In this document: positions 18,927 to 28,508 of the stretch, piece after piece | Numbering within the stretch: position 1 is the stretch's first letter | Layout: the number at the start of each line of letters is the position of its first letter | From: JADJSS01 sp964490845 | GTDB taxonomy: Bacteria > Bacteroidota > Bacteroidia > Chitinophagales > JADIYW01 | Assembly (NCBI GenBank): GCA_964490845.1 | Contig: CAZBED010000009.1 | Location: 33,931 to 97,930 of the forward strand | Length of the DNA stretch: 64,000 nucleotides | Direction: 5' to 3' | Position numbers and translations under genes: made by a program | Notes under the pieces: generated by a model | Seen by the model: only the letters and a program-made list of their open reading frames with translations | What the model was told of the DNA's origin: nothing | Database searches by the model: none

Positions 18927-20270
18927 ATGGATTTCAGCAATATTATGCATGACTATAATCTGCAAGTAACAGGAATTGTTATTGTATCGCTTTTTGTTCT
19001 TGGCAACCTGGCTGAATTTATTTATTGTTATCACAATCAAAAAAAATATTATACTTATCATTCGTTTCTGATTAATATCAGTATCGCTTTCTTGCAGCAA
19101 CTGACGGATGCATTTAATAAGGTTGTTTTTTTTATTGGGTTTGTGTTTGTTCAGGAACATTATTCCATTCAGCGATTCTTACATTGGCGCGAAATTCAGA
19201 TTGACTTTCCGATAGCACTTTCCCGCACCTTTCCGTTTTTTGAAATTAATGCATACATGTTGTTTGTCTGGCTTTTTATTTTGGTGGTAGCCGATTTTTG
19301 CCAGTACTGGCTGCATCGGTTGTCTCATGAAGTCAATATTATGTGGGCGGGGCATATCGTCCATCATTCCATGGAAGAGTACAATTATACCGTTGCATTG
19401 CGTCAGTCATTCATTGAAAGTATTTATACCTGGATTTTTTATCTCCCGCTGGCTTTTTTCGGCATTCCGTGGCAATTGTTTATCATGGCTTATGCCGTAA
19501 GTCTGATATGGCAGTTTTTTGTACATACCCGACTCGTAGGAAAATTAGGATTTACAGAAAAAATACTGGCGACTCCTTCTCATCACCGCGTACATCATGG
19601 AAAAAACCCGCAATATATAGACAAAAACTATGGCGCACTTTTTATTATTTGGGATAAACTTTTCGGAACCTTTGAACCAGAAGTGGAAGCAGTAGATTAT
19701 GGCGTTACTATTCCTTTGCAGACACAAAATCCGTTATGGGTCAATATTCACCATCATCTGCATATCCTCAGTATGATGTCGAAGACGAAGGGGTTTAAAA
19801 ATAAATGGAAGATTTTTTTCGGCAAACCCGCTTTTATTCCGTTGGACATCGAAAATGAGTATCAAAAACTTAAACTGCTTTCTAAACCTCAAGAAATCAG
19901 ACTTCCCACTGAAAAATCCGTATATCTGTTCCTGAATTTTTTGCTTACCGCCTTATCCGGATTTTTATTGGTACAATATTATGAAACAACCTATAATATT
20001 TCCATATTCCTGCCGGCTGCTATTTTGATAGCCATTAGTTTTTCAATAAATATTGCCTTACTGGAAAGTAAGAAATGGGCGGATTATGCCGAAGTCGTTA
20101 AACTACTGACCATTCTGATAATTGGGCTGTGGATGTTGTGGAACAATTATTCAAACTTGTCTATGACTGTTTTTGTAATTATCATAGCGACAGGGATGCT
20201 GGCTTTTACCTGGGTAATAGCTAAAATGTATCGCAAAAACCTTGTGCTATTTGATAAACGTAACTACTAA
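18927..20270 (+). CDS. Sterol desaturase / fatty acid hydroxylase family membrane enzyme
   Basis: A 447-residue integral membrane di-iron oxygenase. The three His clusters are intact: H130RLSH134, H143IVHH147 and H219HRVHH224. Transmembrane segments flank them, and three or four more follow after residue 325, an extension typical of Bacteroidota members. Such enzymes hydroxylate or desaturate lipid tails, for example sulfonolipid/ceramide or carotenoid precursors; which one cannot be told. It starts 5 bp after the metallophosphoesterase, so co-transcription is likely, although a functional link is not obvious. Confidence 0.85.
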   Translation: MDFSNIMHDYNLQVTGIVIVSLFVLGNLAEFIYCYHNQKKYYTYHSFLINISIAFLQQLTDAFNKVVFFIGFVFVQEHYSIQRFLHWREIQIDFPIALSRTFPFFEINAYMLFVWLFILVVADFCQYWLHRLSHEVNIMWAGHIVHHSMEEYNYTVALRQSFIESIYTWIFYLPLAFFGIPWQLFIMAYAVSLIWQFFVHTRLVGKLGFTEKILATPSHHRVHHGKNPQYIDKNYGALFIIWDKLFGTFEPEVEAVDYGVTIPLQTQNPLWVNIHHHLHILSMMSKTKGFKNKWKIFFGKPAFIPLDIENEYQKLKLLSKPQEIRLPTEKSVYLFLNFLLTALSGFLLVQYYETTYNISIFLPAAILIAISFSINIALLESKKWADYAEVVKLLTILIIGLWMLWNNYSNLSMTVFVIIIATGMLAFTWVIAKMYRKNLVLFDKRNY

Positions 20271-20494
20271 AAACAGAGTTATCATCACAATGTAGAAAAT
20301 AGTCACAAAGTATTTGTGCAGGTCTATATTCACTCTTTTAGACATTGTACACATTTAGTTTACATAAATTTAACGTCAAATTTTCATTTTAATTGTCGGC
20401 AGTTATGCACATATCTTCATTTTGTGTAACAAATATGTTGGTGGGCTTTATTTGAACCTAAACTTTTATTATTTTGGCGGCCCAATTTACCCAT

Positions 20495-22174
20495 ATGTCA
20501 GAAATCAATAAATACAGTAAATCCATCACTCAGGACCCTACACAACCTGCAGCACAGGCGATGTTGCATGCTGCGGGTTTAGCAGATGAAGATTTTAAAA
20601 AAGCACAGGTAGGAATTGCCTCCACCGGGTGGGACGGCAATCCCTGTAATATGCACCTGAATGCACTGGCAGCTAACCTGAAAAAATTAGTGACCCGGGA
20701 AAATCTGGTGGCGCTCAATTTTTATACCATTGGTGTCAGTGACGGTATTTCAATGGGTACTTCCGGTATGCGTTATTCTTTGGTATCTCGCGAAGTGATA
20801 GCAGATTCTATTGAAACCAACGCAGGGGCGCAGTTTTATGACGGTATTATTTCCATTGCCGGGTGTGATAAAAATATGCCGGGTGTCATAATGGGCATGT
20901 CAAGATTAAACCGCCCGTCAATGATGATTTATGGAGGCACTATTGCTCCCGGAAAATACAAAGGCGAGACACTGGATGTAGTTTCTGCATTTGAAGCATT
21001 AGGTAAGAAATTTGCCGGAACTATTTCCGATGAGGATTATAAAGGCGTAATTGAAAATGCCTGCCCGGGCGCCGGAGCCTGTGGCGGTATGTATACGGCA
21101 AATACGATGGCATCGGCCATTGAAGCTCTGGGTATGAGTTTGCCGTATTCCGCCTCTAATCCGGCGGTGAGTGAGGATAAAACGAATGAACTGAAACAGG
21201 CTGCATCCGCGATAAAATTATTGCTGGAAAAAGATATTAAGCCAAGCGACATCATGACATTTAAGGCATTTGAGAATGCCATCCGACTGGTGATTGTATT
21301 AGGTGGAAGTACCAATGCAGTTATGCATTTAATCGCTATGGCTAAAACGATAGGCGTAAAACTTACATTAGCTGACTTCGTTCGATTGGGTAATAATACA
21401 CCTATGCTGGCAGATTTTCGCCCGAGCGGAAAATATGTGATGGAAGATCTGCATAAAATTGGTGGAGTACCGGCAGTGATGAAATATTTACTGAAAGAAG
21501 GTTTGCTGCATGGAGATTGTTTAACCGTTACCGGAAAATCAGTGGCTGAAAACTTAGAGGATTTACCGGATTTGAAAGAAGGTCAGGATTTATTACACAC
21601 CGTTTCTAATCCCATAAAACCTTCCAGTCATATTCGCATTTTATATGGTAACCTGGCAACGGAAGGAGCAGTAGCGAAAATCACCGGAAAAGAAGGGGAA
21701 CGGTTTGAAGGTACTGCAAAATGTTATGATACGGAACAGGATGCCATAGACGCGATGAAAGATAAGAAGGTGAAAGCCGGCGATGTGGTGGTGATAAGGT
21801 ATATTGGCCCGCGGGGTGCACCGGGAATGCCGGAAATGTTGAAACCAACTTCCGTTTTAATGGGAGAAGGATTAGGCAAGGAAGTGGCCTTAATTACAGA
21901 TGGACGATTCAGCGGTGGTTCGCACGGTTTTGTGGTGGGACATGTTACCCCGGAAGCACAAAGTGGCGGTACTATTGCTTTGGTGAAAGATGGGGATAAA
22001 ATTATTATCGATGCGGTTAATAATACCATTGATGTATTGATTCCTGCAGATGAACTGACTGCAAGAAGGAATACCTGGATAGCACCGCCATTAAAAGCGA
22101 CATCGGGAATTTTGTACAAATACGCGAAAACCGTATCTTCGGCCAGCGAAGGCTGTGTGACGGATGAGTTTTAA
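20495..22174 (+). CDS. ilvD: Dihydroxy-acid dehydratase
   Basis: A 559-residue Fe-S dehydratase, third common step of Val/Ile synthesis. Cluster ligands Cys51 (GNPCNMH), Cys124 (GCDKNMPG) and Cys196 (GACGGMYTANTM) match the positions expected from E. coli IlvD. The ATG at 20495 is preferred over the TTG at 20474, because the ATG starts a normal MSEINKYS N-terminus. The 220 bp upstream contains no gene. A tRNA-Val follows 43 bp after the stop. Confidence 0.96.
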   Translation: MSEINKYSKSITQDPTQPAAQAMLHAAGLADEDFKKAQVGIASTGWDGNPCNMHLNALAANLKKLVTRENLVALNFYTIGVSDGISMGTSGMRYSLVSREVIADSIETNAGAQFYDGIISIAGCDKNMPGVIMGMSRLNRPSMMIYGGTIAPGKYKGETLDVVSAFEALGKKFAGTISDEDYKGVIENACPGAGACGGMYTANTMASAIEALGMSLPYSASNPAVSEDKTNELKQAASAIKLLLEKDIKPSDIMTFKAFENAIRLVIVLGGSTNAVMHLIAMAKTIGVKLTLADFVRLGNNTPMLADFRPSGKYVMEDLHKIGGVPAVMKYLLKEGLLHGDCLTVTGKSVAENLEDLPDLKEGQDLLHTVSNPIKPSSHIRILYGNLATEGAVAKITGKEGERFEGTAKCYDTEQDAIDAMKDKKVKAGDVVVIRYIGPRGAPGMPEMLKPTSVLMGEGLGKEVALITDGRFSGGSHGFVVGHVTPEAQSGGTIALVKDGDKIIIDAVNNTIDVLIPADELTARRNTWIAPPLKATSGILYKYAKTVSSASEGCVTDEF

Positions 22175-22217
22175 CTCCAAATTTTTCTCTATATAGAGAG
22201 TGTAAGGAGAGTATAAG

Positions 22218-22292
22218 GGGCATTTAGTTCAGCTGGTTTAGAGCACTACCTCGACAAGGTAGAAGTCACTGGTTCGAATCCAGTAATGCCCA
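22218..22292 (+). tRNA. tRNA-Val (anticodon GAC), with unusual C33
   Basis: Full cloverleaf: acceptor GGGCATT/AATGCCC, D stem GTTC/GAGC, anticodon stem CTACC/GGTAG, T arm ACTGG-TTCGAAT-CCAGT, discriminator A. The 7-nt anticodon loop reads T C GAC A A, so the anticodon is GAC (Val), but position 33 is C rather than the near-universal U. CCA is not encoded. Confidence 0.9.
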
Positions 22293-22305
22293 CTTCAAAA
22301 AAAAA

Positions 22306-22333
22306 GACCCGATAAAATATCAGGTCTTTTTTT
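22306..22333. terminator. Bidirectional terminator between tRNA-Val and creD
   Basis: Stem GACC-C-GATA / TATC-A-GGTC with one mismatch and an AAA loop. It is preceded by an A run and followed by seven T, so it works in both directions for the converging tRNA and creD. Confidence 0.85.
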
Positions 22334-22349
22334 GTTATACCGTCAGGAT

Positions 22350-23756
22350 TTAACCCAACTGTTCATTCGCATCCTCTCCATACCATTTTATTTTTCTTGA
22401 TAAATACATGATGACACACAATACGATAAATAAACCGATGCTGCCAATCAGTAAGGCATAGTCTTCCGAGCGTAAAATCACAAATAAGAATCCGTACAGA
22501 ATAATAAGAATACCGGTCAGCAGAGCCATCAATCTGTTTTCTTTAAAGATGGTTTTAGAATACAGAGCAATCAATAAAATGATAGCGCCACTCGATAAGA
22601 GGTATGCGAATGTAAATCCAAGATGTTCTGAAATGGAGAGCAGCAAAGTATAAAAAATAATCAACGCCAGACCAACGAGCAGATATTGCACCGGATGAAT
22701 TTTAAATCCGTTCAGGATTTCTGTAAACAGGAAAACTAAAAATGTAAGCAGAATGAACATAATTGCATATTTTGCGGAACGCATACTTTTTTGGTAATGA
22801 TCAACGGGTATCAACAGATTAACACCAAAAGCAGCTTCGCTGATATTATATGCATTGTTGGTCCATTCCTGCGGAAAGTTTCTGTTTAAATTTAATACTT
22901 TCCACTTTGCTTCAAACCCTTTTTCATTCACGGTATTATTGTCCGTAATAAATGCTCCGTCAAAGCTGGGTGTCTTGTAGGCAGATTTTAACGTTACATT
23001 CGTTTCTTTTCCAATTGGAATAAAGTACAGAGACGAACTGCCATTCAAGTCCAGTAAAAACTCGAAGTCTGTTTTTACGGCATCCTTTATATTCACTTTG
23101 GCGCTTAGCCCGGAAGCGCTGTTGCCGGCTGGTTTTAGAGGAACAGTTTCCTGGGTGTACCTGTCTGGAGAATTATATTTGTTTACAGAGGTAACCAGAA
23201 TATCGTTATCATCTATACCCGGATTCATTTCTGTTTCATTTCCATTCCAGTTTAGAGTCACTCGTTTATTGATTCCCCGCAAATCGGGGATATGTAAAGA
23301 TATATAGGCTTTATCCCATAGAACATTTTCAGGGGCTACACCCAATTTTTCTATGGCTATTTTGTTAAAACTGCCTTTAAACTTAAGCTCAGCTGTATAC
23401 ACTACAGCGTCATAAATGCTGCGATGCTTCAGTTTTGTTTTTACTACGCCACTGATATCCAGCTGATCGGGAAGAAAGTGCATGGTGCCAATAGTGTTGG
23501 AATATATTGTTTGTCCTTTTTCATTCTGTGAAGCCACCACTTCTTTATATGGAATATTAATGATTGGTCCTGCAATAGTCTGTTCATAGCCCCATTTACT
23601 GCTGATTTCATTGCTGACACGCTGGCTCTGCGATTGTCGTTCCGATATTAATCCCTCTATCATAGAAGTGGGTATCAGCAGCAGCAGCACTAATAGGCCT
23701 ACAGCAGCAAATTTTACGGTGTGCGATGTTTTAACCCAGCTAGAGAAGTTACTCAT
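22350..23756 (-). CDS. creD: CreD family inner-membrane protein
   Basis: A 468-residue membrane protein. One N-terminal transmembrane helix (about 15-33) is followed by a periplasmic beta-rich domain with the family motif RVSNEISSKWGYEQTIAGP, and then five or six helices between about 330 and 460. Length and layout match CreD/CbrC-type proteins. In E. coli CreD belongs to the CreBC regulon and affects envelope integrity and colicin tolerance; no creBC genes are visible here, so regulation must differ. Confidence 0.88.
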   Translation of the reverse strand: MSNFSSWVKTSHTVKFAAVGLLVLLLLIPTSMIEGLISERQSQSQRVSNEISSKWGYEQTIAGPIINIPYKEVVASQNEKGQTIYSNTIGTMHFLPDQLDISGVVKTKLKHRSIYDAVVYTAELKFKGSFNKIAIEKLGVAPENVLWDKAYISLHIPDLRGINKRVTLNWNGNETEMNPGIDDNDILVTSVNKYNSPDRYTQETVPLKPAGNSASGLSAKVNIKDAVKTDFEFLLDLNGSSSLYFIPIGKETNVTLKSAYKTPSFDGAFITDNNTVNEKGFEAKWKVLNLNRNFPQEWTNNAYNISEAAFGVNLLIPVDHYQKSMRSAKYAIMFILLTFLVFLFTEILNGFKIHPVQYLLVGLALIIFYTLLLSISEHLGFTFAYLLSSGAIILLIALYSKTIFKENRLMALLTGILIILYGFLFVILRSEDYALLIGSIGLFIVLCVIMYLSRKIKWYGEDANEQLG

Positions 23757-23887
23757 GTAAATCTGATTTGTTATTAAATTTACCGAAAGTTATAATCTAT
23801 TTTCGTTGGCAGATGTTAGATTATGTTACAATTTAGAAATGCAAACAGTACTATATTAATGTAAAAAAGTCTCTGTAATTAAAAAAA

Positions 23888-23907
23888 AGCCGTCCAGTTG
23901 GACGGCT
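23888..23907 (-). terminator. Intrinsic terminator of the vWA lipoprotein gene
   Basis: Perfect 8-bp stem AGCCGTCC / GGACGGCT with a 4-nt loop. On the minus strand it is followed by eight T, 25 bp past the stop codon at 23932. Confidence 0.88.
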
Positions 23908-23931
23908 AAATAGATTTAAATATTGTCAGAA

Positions 23932-24576
23932 TTAATCTACAGCAACTAACACCGGATATAAATTCACCAATAGTCCGGTAGATTTACATTTTGATACAAC
24001 CTGAGAGAAGGTGTGATCAGTCAATTCTCCATCTAATGGAGCAGCATCACCAATTACCAGCATCATCCTTTTTGAATCGGAATCCCAGGAAAGCTCGTCA
24101 ACAGCTCTGAAAATACCGTCATAAACGGATTCAGGGATGTCTCCACCGCCTCCTGTTCCAATATCATTGATAAAAGTTTTTGCCGTGTTGTAATTTGTAG
24201 TGAAATCCATTTTTGTGAACCAATTTGCATCTACATTTTTATCAGCATAAGTACATACAGCAATCCTGCATCCTGATGGCAGCGCGGAAATAATCGCATC
24301 CAAAGCGGATTTTACCGCGCCTATGTCATCATACATACTTCCGGTATTATCAATCAGGAAAACAATGTCTGCATTGGTTACGCCATGATCGCTTAATGCT
24401 TCCTCAATGATGCCGGGTAACTCATCAGCATTGGCTGTATTATATCTTTGTCCTTTTGTTTGCTTTGCCAATTCAGTAAAAGCTTCTTCTAAGGTTAAAT
24501 TTGTAAGGTCTTTTTTGCACGAACTTGAAATGATAATCATGCTACATAGAAAGAGTGTTTTTAGTAAGTTTTTCAT
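23932..24576 (-). CDS. von Willebrand factor A domain lipoprotein
   Basis: A 214-residue lipoprotein (SSSC, lipobox Cys20). A vWA domain covers about 70-212. The MIDAS-type motif is D76-N-T78-G-S80, a variant of DxSxS with Thr in place of the first Ser. It is followed by an ALPSGCRIAVCTYAD strand and a Gly-rich DIGTGGGGDIPE loop that often carries the MIDAS Thr/Asp. Likely a cation-dependent adhesion or protein-binding module on the cell envelope. A single gene with its own promoter and terminator. Confidence 0.8.
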   Translation of the reverse strand: MKNLLKTLFLCSMIIISSSCKKDLTNLTLEEAFTELAKQTKGQRYNTANADELPGIIEEALSDHGVTNADIVFLIDNTGSMYDDIGAVKSALDAIISALPSGCRIAVCTYADKNVDANWFTKMDFTTNYNTAKTFINDIGTGGGGDIPESVYDGIFRAVDELSWDSDSKRMMLVIGDAAPLDGELTDHTFSQVVSKCKSTGLLVNLYPVLVAVD

Positions 24577-24614
24577 GGGATTTGATTTAAACGGTTAAAA
24601 AATGTTATCTTGTT

Positions 24615-24662
24615 CAAAGATATATAAAATCTAAATACACCGCAAGTTTTTTTTTTTTTTTT
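24615..24662 (-). promoter_or_regulatory. Promoter of the vWA lipoprotein with a 16-nt poly(A) tract
   Basis: On the minus strand: poly(A)16 (24662-24647), then TTG (24645-24643), a 20-bp gap, then a perfect -7 box TATCTTTG (24622-24615), then the ATG at 24576. The homopolymer abuts the -33 element, where an UP-like A tract would act. Confidence 0.6.
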
Positions 24663-24724
24663 GCATTATATCGCAAACGATGACAAAAATCATATTTCTG
24701 CCAATTTGTTTTAAATGAGGTTTC

Positions 24725-27700
24725 TTACTGGATAATTATTTTTTGTGAAAAAGTTTTTTCTCCGTTCCGGATGCTAATCAGATAGATACCGGGTTTTAGA
24801 TTGCCCACTTCCATTTGTGCCGTCTGCTTTCCGGGAGCCAGTTTCACTTCTTGTATCAGTTGTCCGCTGATGCCCCATACAGCCAGAGAACTTTCATTCC
24901 GGATGCCTACAGCGTTTTCAATGATAATATAATCCCGGGTTGGATTAGGATAAACTTTTATACCATCTACTTCCAGTAATTCTGCAGGTGGCATTACTGC
25001 TGTAACCGACCCGTCAAAGCTCAGTTTGTCTAAAATTAAACGGCTGCCATAAGAAGGAGTAACATTGTTAATTCTAAATTCTATATAAGCCGAATCGGGG
25101 ATATCTGTGTCATTATTGTAATAGAGAGGAATAGTAAATGGTGTAAATTCAGATACTGTGTCAGCCATAAAATAAATGGTGTTCCCAATATTAATTCCAT
25201 TTTTTTTCATATCAATATAGGTCTCAAGAGTATCTCCCGGCAGCGGAAAGAATTTGTAATATCCATTCAGAGTGACATGCCTGCCTTTTACGGGGAATCC
25301 TATCTTTCTGTCATCGATAACTGCCCTTTGATTGCTGATTGCTCCCTGCGCAACCCCCCACGACGGTATATGCACATTTTTTATTTCTGCTGCATAATCA
25401 TCAGGGGTTTTGAAAAATACTCGGTTCACCATGTGGTTACTATCAGGATAGTCCCGGATTAGTCCAAAATATCTTAAATTGAACCACGATACGGGAATCT
25501 CAAGCACAGAAGAGTACCAGTCTTCAAAATCACTATTTTCAAATCCGATATTTCCCGGTTGTAATGCAACATCATCTATTGTCAGGGAGTTATTATGAAA
25601 AGGGCCGGGGGGGTGGGTTAATATGTTTGTGGTAATAAATCCTAAAGCTAAGGAATCAGGAATGGCCAGTGTATCATATAGTATTTTATAACTTAATCTC
25701 TTAAATTCTCCGTTTGAGTTTCCCGTTACCGGATAAAAATTCCGAAACAAAAGCCTGCCTTGTTTTTTCATTTGAAATAACGCAATTGCAGTATCGCCGG
25801 GCTCAACAGCATAATTCAAATAAAAAGATACCGAATCCGGAGGAGAACCCACAGAGATGGCAACCCCGTTAACCAAATCTCCATCTTTCCCGTCCGAAAT
25901 CATGCCATTTAATCCAACCGAATGATTAAATAATTTTAATCCATAATTACCGGTATGGCCGGAAACCTGTTGAAAGTTTTCCCCGAAGAAACTCCAGGTT
26001 GCCGGTACTTGTATCGTGTCAATATCCCAGAATTGAAAATCCCAATTAGGTATATCCGATTCTCCGGTAAAAAATTGCCTGGTCTTTCCATAAATGGTCA
26101 TGCCATGAATAGTGCCTTTCAAACGATAATAATAAAGTTGGTCTGTGAGTAACCCCGTAATGGTAGCGGTTATGTCGTATTCTGTGCTGTCTGTAATCAC
26201 AAAAGGTACTGACGCAATCGAATGGCCAAATGAAGGTGTTGTGCCATACTCAAAAGCCAACTGGATGGAATCGTACATTTTACTGACCAATCCATGCAGC
26301 CGTGCAGATGTATTTGTGATACTTGTGGCATCTCCGGTTTCAAACTTTCCATAATTAATACCAGTCATAAATGACAGGATACTTCCGTAATAATCAGAGA
26401 AATCTGTCTGCCCCTTAAACCGAAACAAATACTGTGTGGACGGAATTAAATTTTTCACTAAAGCAAACACATTATGTGGCATTGAATCAGTATTTGTTGA
26501 GGGTGTCGCTTTGATTTCATTTTCGAGTGCAATTGTTCGCCCGTATTCGAAGCTTATTTTCACCGGAACCGGGAATTTATTTATCGAACCGCTGAGCAGG
26601 GCAGTGGAATCTGTAATAATGGAAGCCGGAAGGGTTTGAAGATAGGCGCGGCCGGTATAAAATGAAAGTGTATTACCGTAATATATTTCGCTGTTGTGTT
26701 CAGTTTTTAATCTGAAAAAATAGACAGCATCGGGTTGAAGGCCGTAGAGGTTAGCGGAAAAAGTATGCAGGAATGTGTCATTTACAGAAGACGGAACGGC
26801 AGGCATTTCATTGCCAAAAGTTGGTGTTTGCCCCCATTCGAAACGTATGTTTGCGATATATGGGAACTTTTCAATTTTCCCGTTTAGCGTTGCACTGAAT
26901 GAAGATACTTCAGTGGCGGGTTGTGTCATAAATATAAAGTCGGGACTGGCAGACGTAAAACTCAGTGTATCGCCTCGTACTTTGCCTGCAAAAGTTTTCG
27001 CTTCTAAATAATAATGATAAGTGGTATCCGGAATAAGGCCGTTTAAGATATACTTTACCGGTTTTATAAAATTACTTTTTACATTTCCCGGCAAATCGAA
27101 TGGATTAGATGTAAAGGAGGAATCAATCGAAAAATAAAATGTGTACAATGCTGCTTCTCCATGTGTATGAACACCGCCATGTAAAATATAATTAGCAGTA
27201 TCTGCAAATTCGGCAGGTAAGGTGTATACGTCCGGTAATTGAGAACTGGTATAGATATAGGTTTGTCCATTCAGACCGCCAACAATACCCAACCGGTCAT
27301 TATAGAAGTCAACGGAATTAAAGTAATCGTTAGGCTGGCTATTGGGAATAGGGACAGAGCTCCAGTTTAAGCCGCCGTCTGTTGTTTTTAGTAGGGTAGC
27401 CTTATCCCCGCAAATGTAACCTGTTCTGTCATTGATGAAGCAAATATCAGTCAGTATAGCTGCGCTGTCGTCTTTTAAAACAGTCCAGTTTGTTCCGCCA
27501 TTTGTGGTCCGGAGTATAGTTCTAAAGGAATCAATAACATCAAAATAATTCTTTCCGCCAACGATGTAGCCGACAGTATCATTAATAAATTCAACCGCTC
27601 TGAGATCCCGTGATACTGGCGGAGTGATAACCGTCCAGTTCTGGCCGCCGTTCGTTGTTTTTAATATTGTACCATTGTCACCAACCGCAATACCATTATT

Positions 27701-28270
27701 GCTGTTTGTAAAATATATACCCCTCAGCCAATAGCCCCGCTGATCGCGCAGTATATTCCAGGTCTTTCCGCTGTCGGTACTTTTTAAAATAGTCTGCAAC
27801 GTATCCGTTCTAGGTATACTGCCGCCAACAATAAAAGCGGTTTGTGCATTTTGAAAAAACACGTTATTGAATTGCCGGTTGATGGGAGCTCGAATATCCG
27901 CCCAGGAAACTGCCCCGTCAGTTGTTTTTTGCAGGGTTCTGGTGTAGCCAACGGCAAGGCCATGCAGTGCATCTGAAAAAGCGATGGATTTTATCCACGG
28001 ACTTCTGGCATTCGAGCTGGATCCCCAGGATAGCCCTTTGTTTACAGAAAGAAAAACATCTTTTAATGAATCGTTGGATTCGCTCCCGCCACCTATAACA
28101 ATATGTAATGAGTCAAGGATGTTAACCGCGTTTATATGCCTGCCTCTTGGCACCGGAGAATAATACCATTGTTCTGCAAAAGCGTGTTCTATGAAACATA
28201 AAAGAAAATAAAAAATTAGGACTTTCCGGTTTGCAACTATGGTATATTTTTGTTGACAGCAGGGAAGCAT
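24725..28270 (-). CDS. Giant secreted protein: YCF48-like repeats, Fn3-like repeats, T9SS sorting domain
   Basis: A 1181-residue exported protein. The signal peptide lies in residues 15-33. Residues about 35-345 contain repeated bladed motifs of the KTTNGGQNWTVI / LKTTDGGLNWSSV type (YCF48/sialidase-like beta-propeller). Residues about 350-770 hold four Fn3-like units of 95-110 residues sharing FEYG(T/R)TP...F and YYFRLKG patterns. Two galactose-binding-like modules follow (about 775-930 and 932-1095). A type A sorting domain starts near VYPNPTRDYIII and ends SQKIIIQ. Probably surface-displayed or secreted; adhesive or glycan-related roles are guesses. Confidence 0.8.
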   Translation of the reverse strand: MLPCCQQKYTIVANRKVLIFYFLLCFIEHAFAEQWYYSPVPRGRHINAVNILDSLHIVIGGGSESNDSLKDVFLSVNKGLSWGSSSNARSPWIKSIAFSDALHGLAVGYTRTLQKTTDGAVSWADIRAPINRQFNNVFFQNAQTAFIVGGSIPRTDTLQTILKSTDSGKTWNILRDQRGYWLRGIYFTNSNNGIAVGDNGTILKTTNGGQNWTVITPPVSRDLRAVEFINDTVGYIVGGKNYFDVIDSFRTILRTTNGGTNWTVLKDDSAAILTDICFINDRTGYICGDKATLLKTTDGGLNWSSVPIPNSQPNDYFNSVDFYNDRLGIVGGLNGQTYIYTSSQLPDVYTLPAEFADTANYILHGGVHTHGEAALYTFYFSIDSSFTSNPFDLPGNVKSNFIKPVKYILNGLIPDTTYHYYLEAKTFAGKVRGDTLSFTSASPDFIFMTQPATEVSSFSATLNGKIEKFPYIANIRFEWGQTPTFGNEMPAVPSSVNDTFLHTFSANLYGLQPDAVYFFRLKTEHNSEIYYGNTLSFYTGRAYLQTLPASIITDSTALLSGSINKFPVPVKISFEYGRTIALENEIKATPSTNTDSMPHNVFALVKNLIPSTQYLFRFKGQTDFSDYYGSILSFMTGINYGKFETGDATSITNTSARLHGLVSKMYDSIQLAFEYGTTPSFGHSIASVPFVITDSTEYDITATITGLLTDQLYYYRLKGTIHGMTIYGKTRQFFTGESDIPNWDFQFWDIDTIQVPATWSFFGENFQQVSGHTGNYGLKLFNHSVGLNGMISDGKDGDLVNGVAISVGSPPDSVSFYLNYAVEPGDTAIALFQMKKQGRLLFRNFYPVTGNSNGEFKRLSYKILYDTLAIPDSLALGFITTNILTHPPGPFHNNSLTIDDVALQPGNIGFENSDFEDWYSSVLEIPVSWFNLRYFGLIRDYPDSNHMVNRVFFKTPDDYAAEIKNVHIPSWGVAQGAISNQRAVIDDRKIGFPVKGRHVTLNGYYKFFPLPGDTLETYIDMKKNGINIGNTIYFMADTVSEFTPFTIPLYYNNDTDIPDSAYIEFRINNVTPSYGSRLILDKLSFDGSVTAVMPPAELLEVDGIKVYPNPTRDYIIIENAVGIRNESSLAVWGISGQLIQEVKLAPGKQTAQMEVGNLKPGIYLISIRNGEKTFSQKIIIQ

Positions 28271-28486
28271 AATCCGATTTTATAATAAAGTTAAAGAATA
28301 TTCCGGTACGTAAATCCGGATTATTGTGGTAATGCAAGTTGATAATCTTTTGAGTGAGGCATTTTTTTTCATTTTTTTTGTGTTCATGAGTTGGCTAAAG
28401 TCCTGTATCTTTTACTGAATCACCGGATAATTTTAGGATAGCTGCATTTTGCAGATTTCTTTTTCAGAATTTGATTTTTTAATAGC

Positions 28487-28494
28487 TAATTTTG
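28487..28494 (+). promoter_or_regulatory. -7 box of the pfkA promoter
   Basis: TAATTTTG, a perfect TAnnTTTG match, ends 14 bp before the chosen pfkA ATG at 28509. This also argues against the longer frame starting at 28449. Confidence 0.55.
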
Positions 28495-28508
28495 AATTTA
28501 CTATTCTT

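Noticed and set aside
20271..20494. Leader peptide/attenuator before ilvD
   Set aside because: No short ORF rich in Ile/Val/Leu codons and no terminator hairpin could be found.
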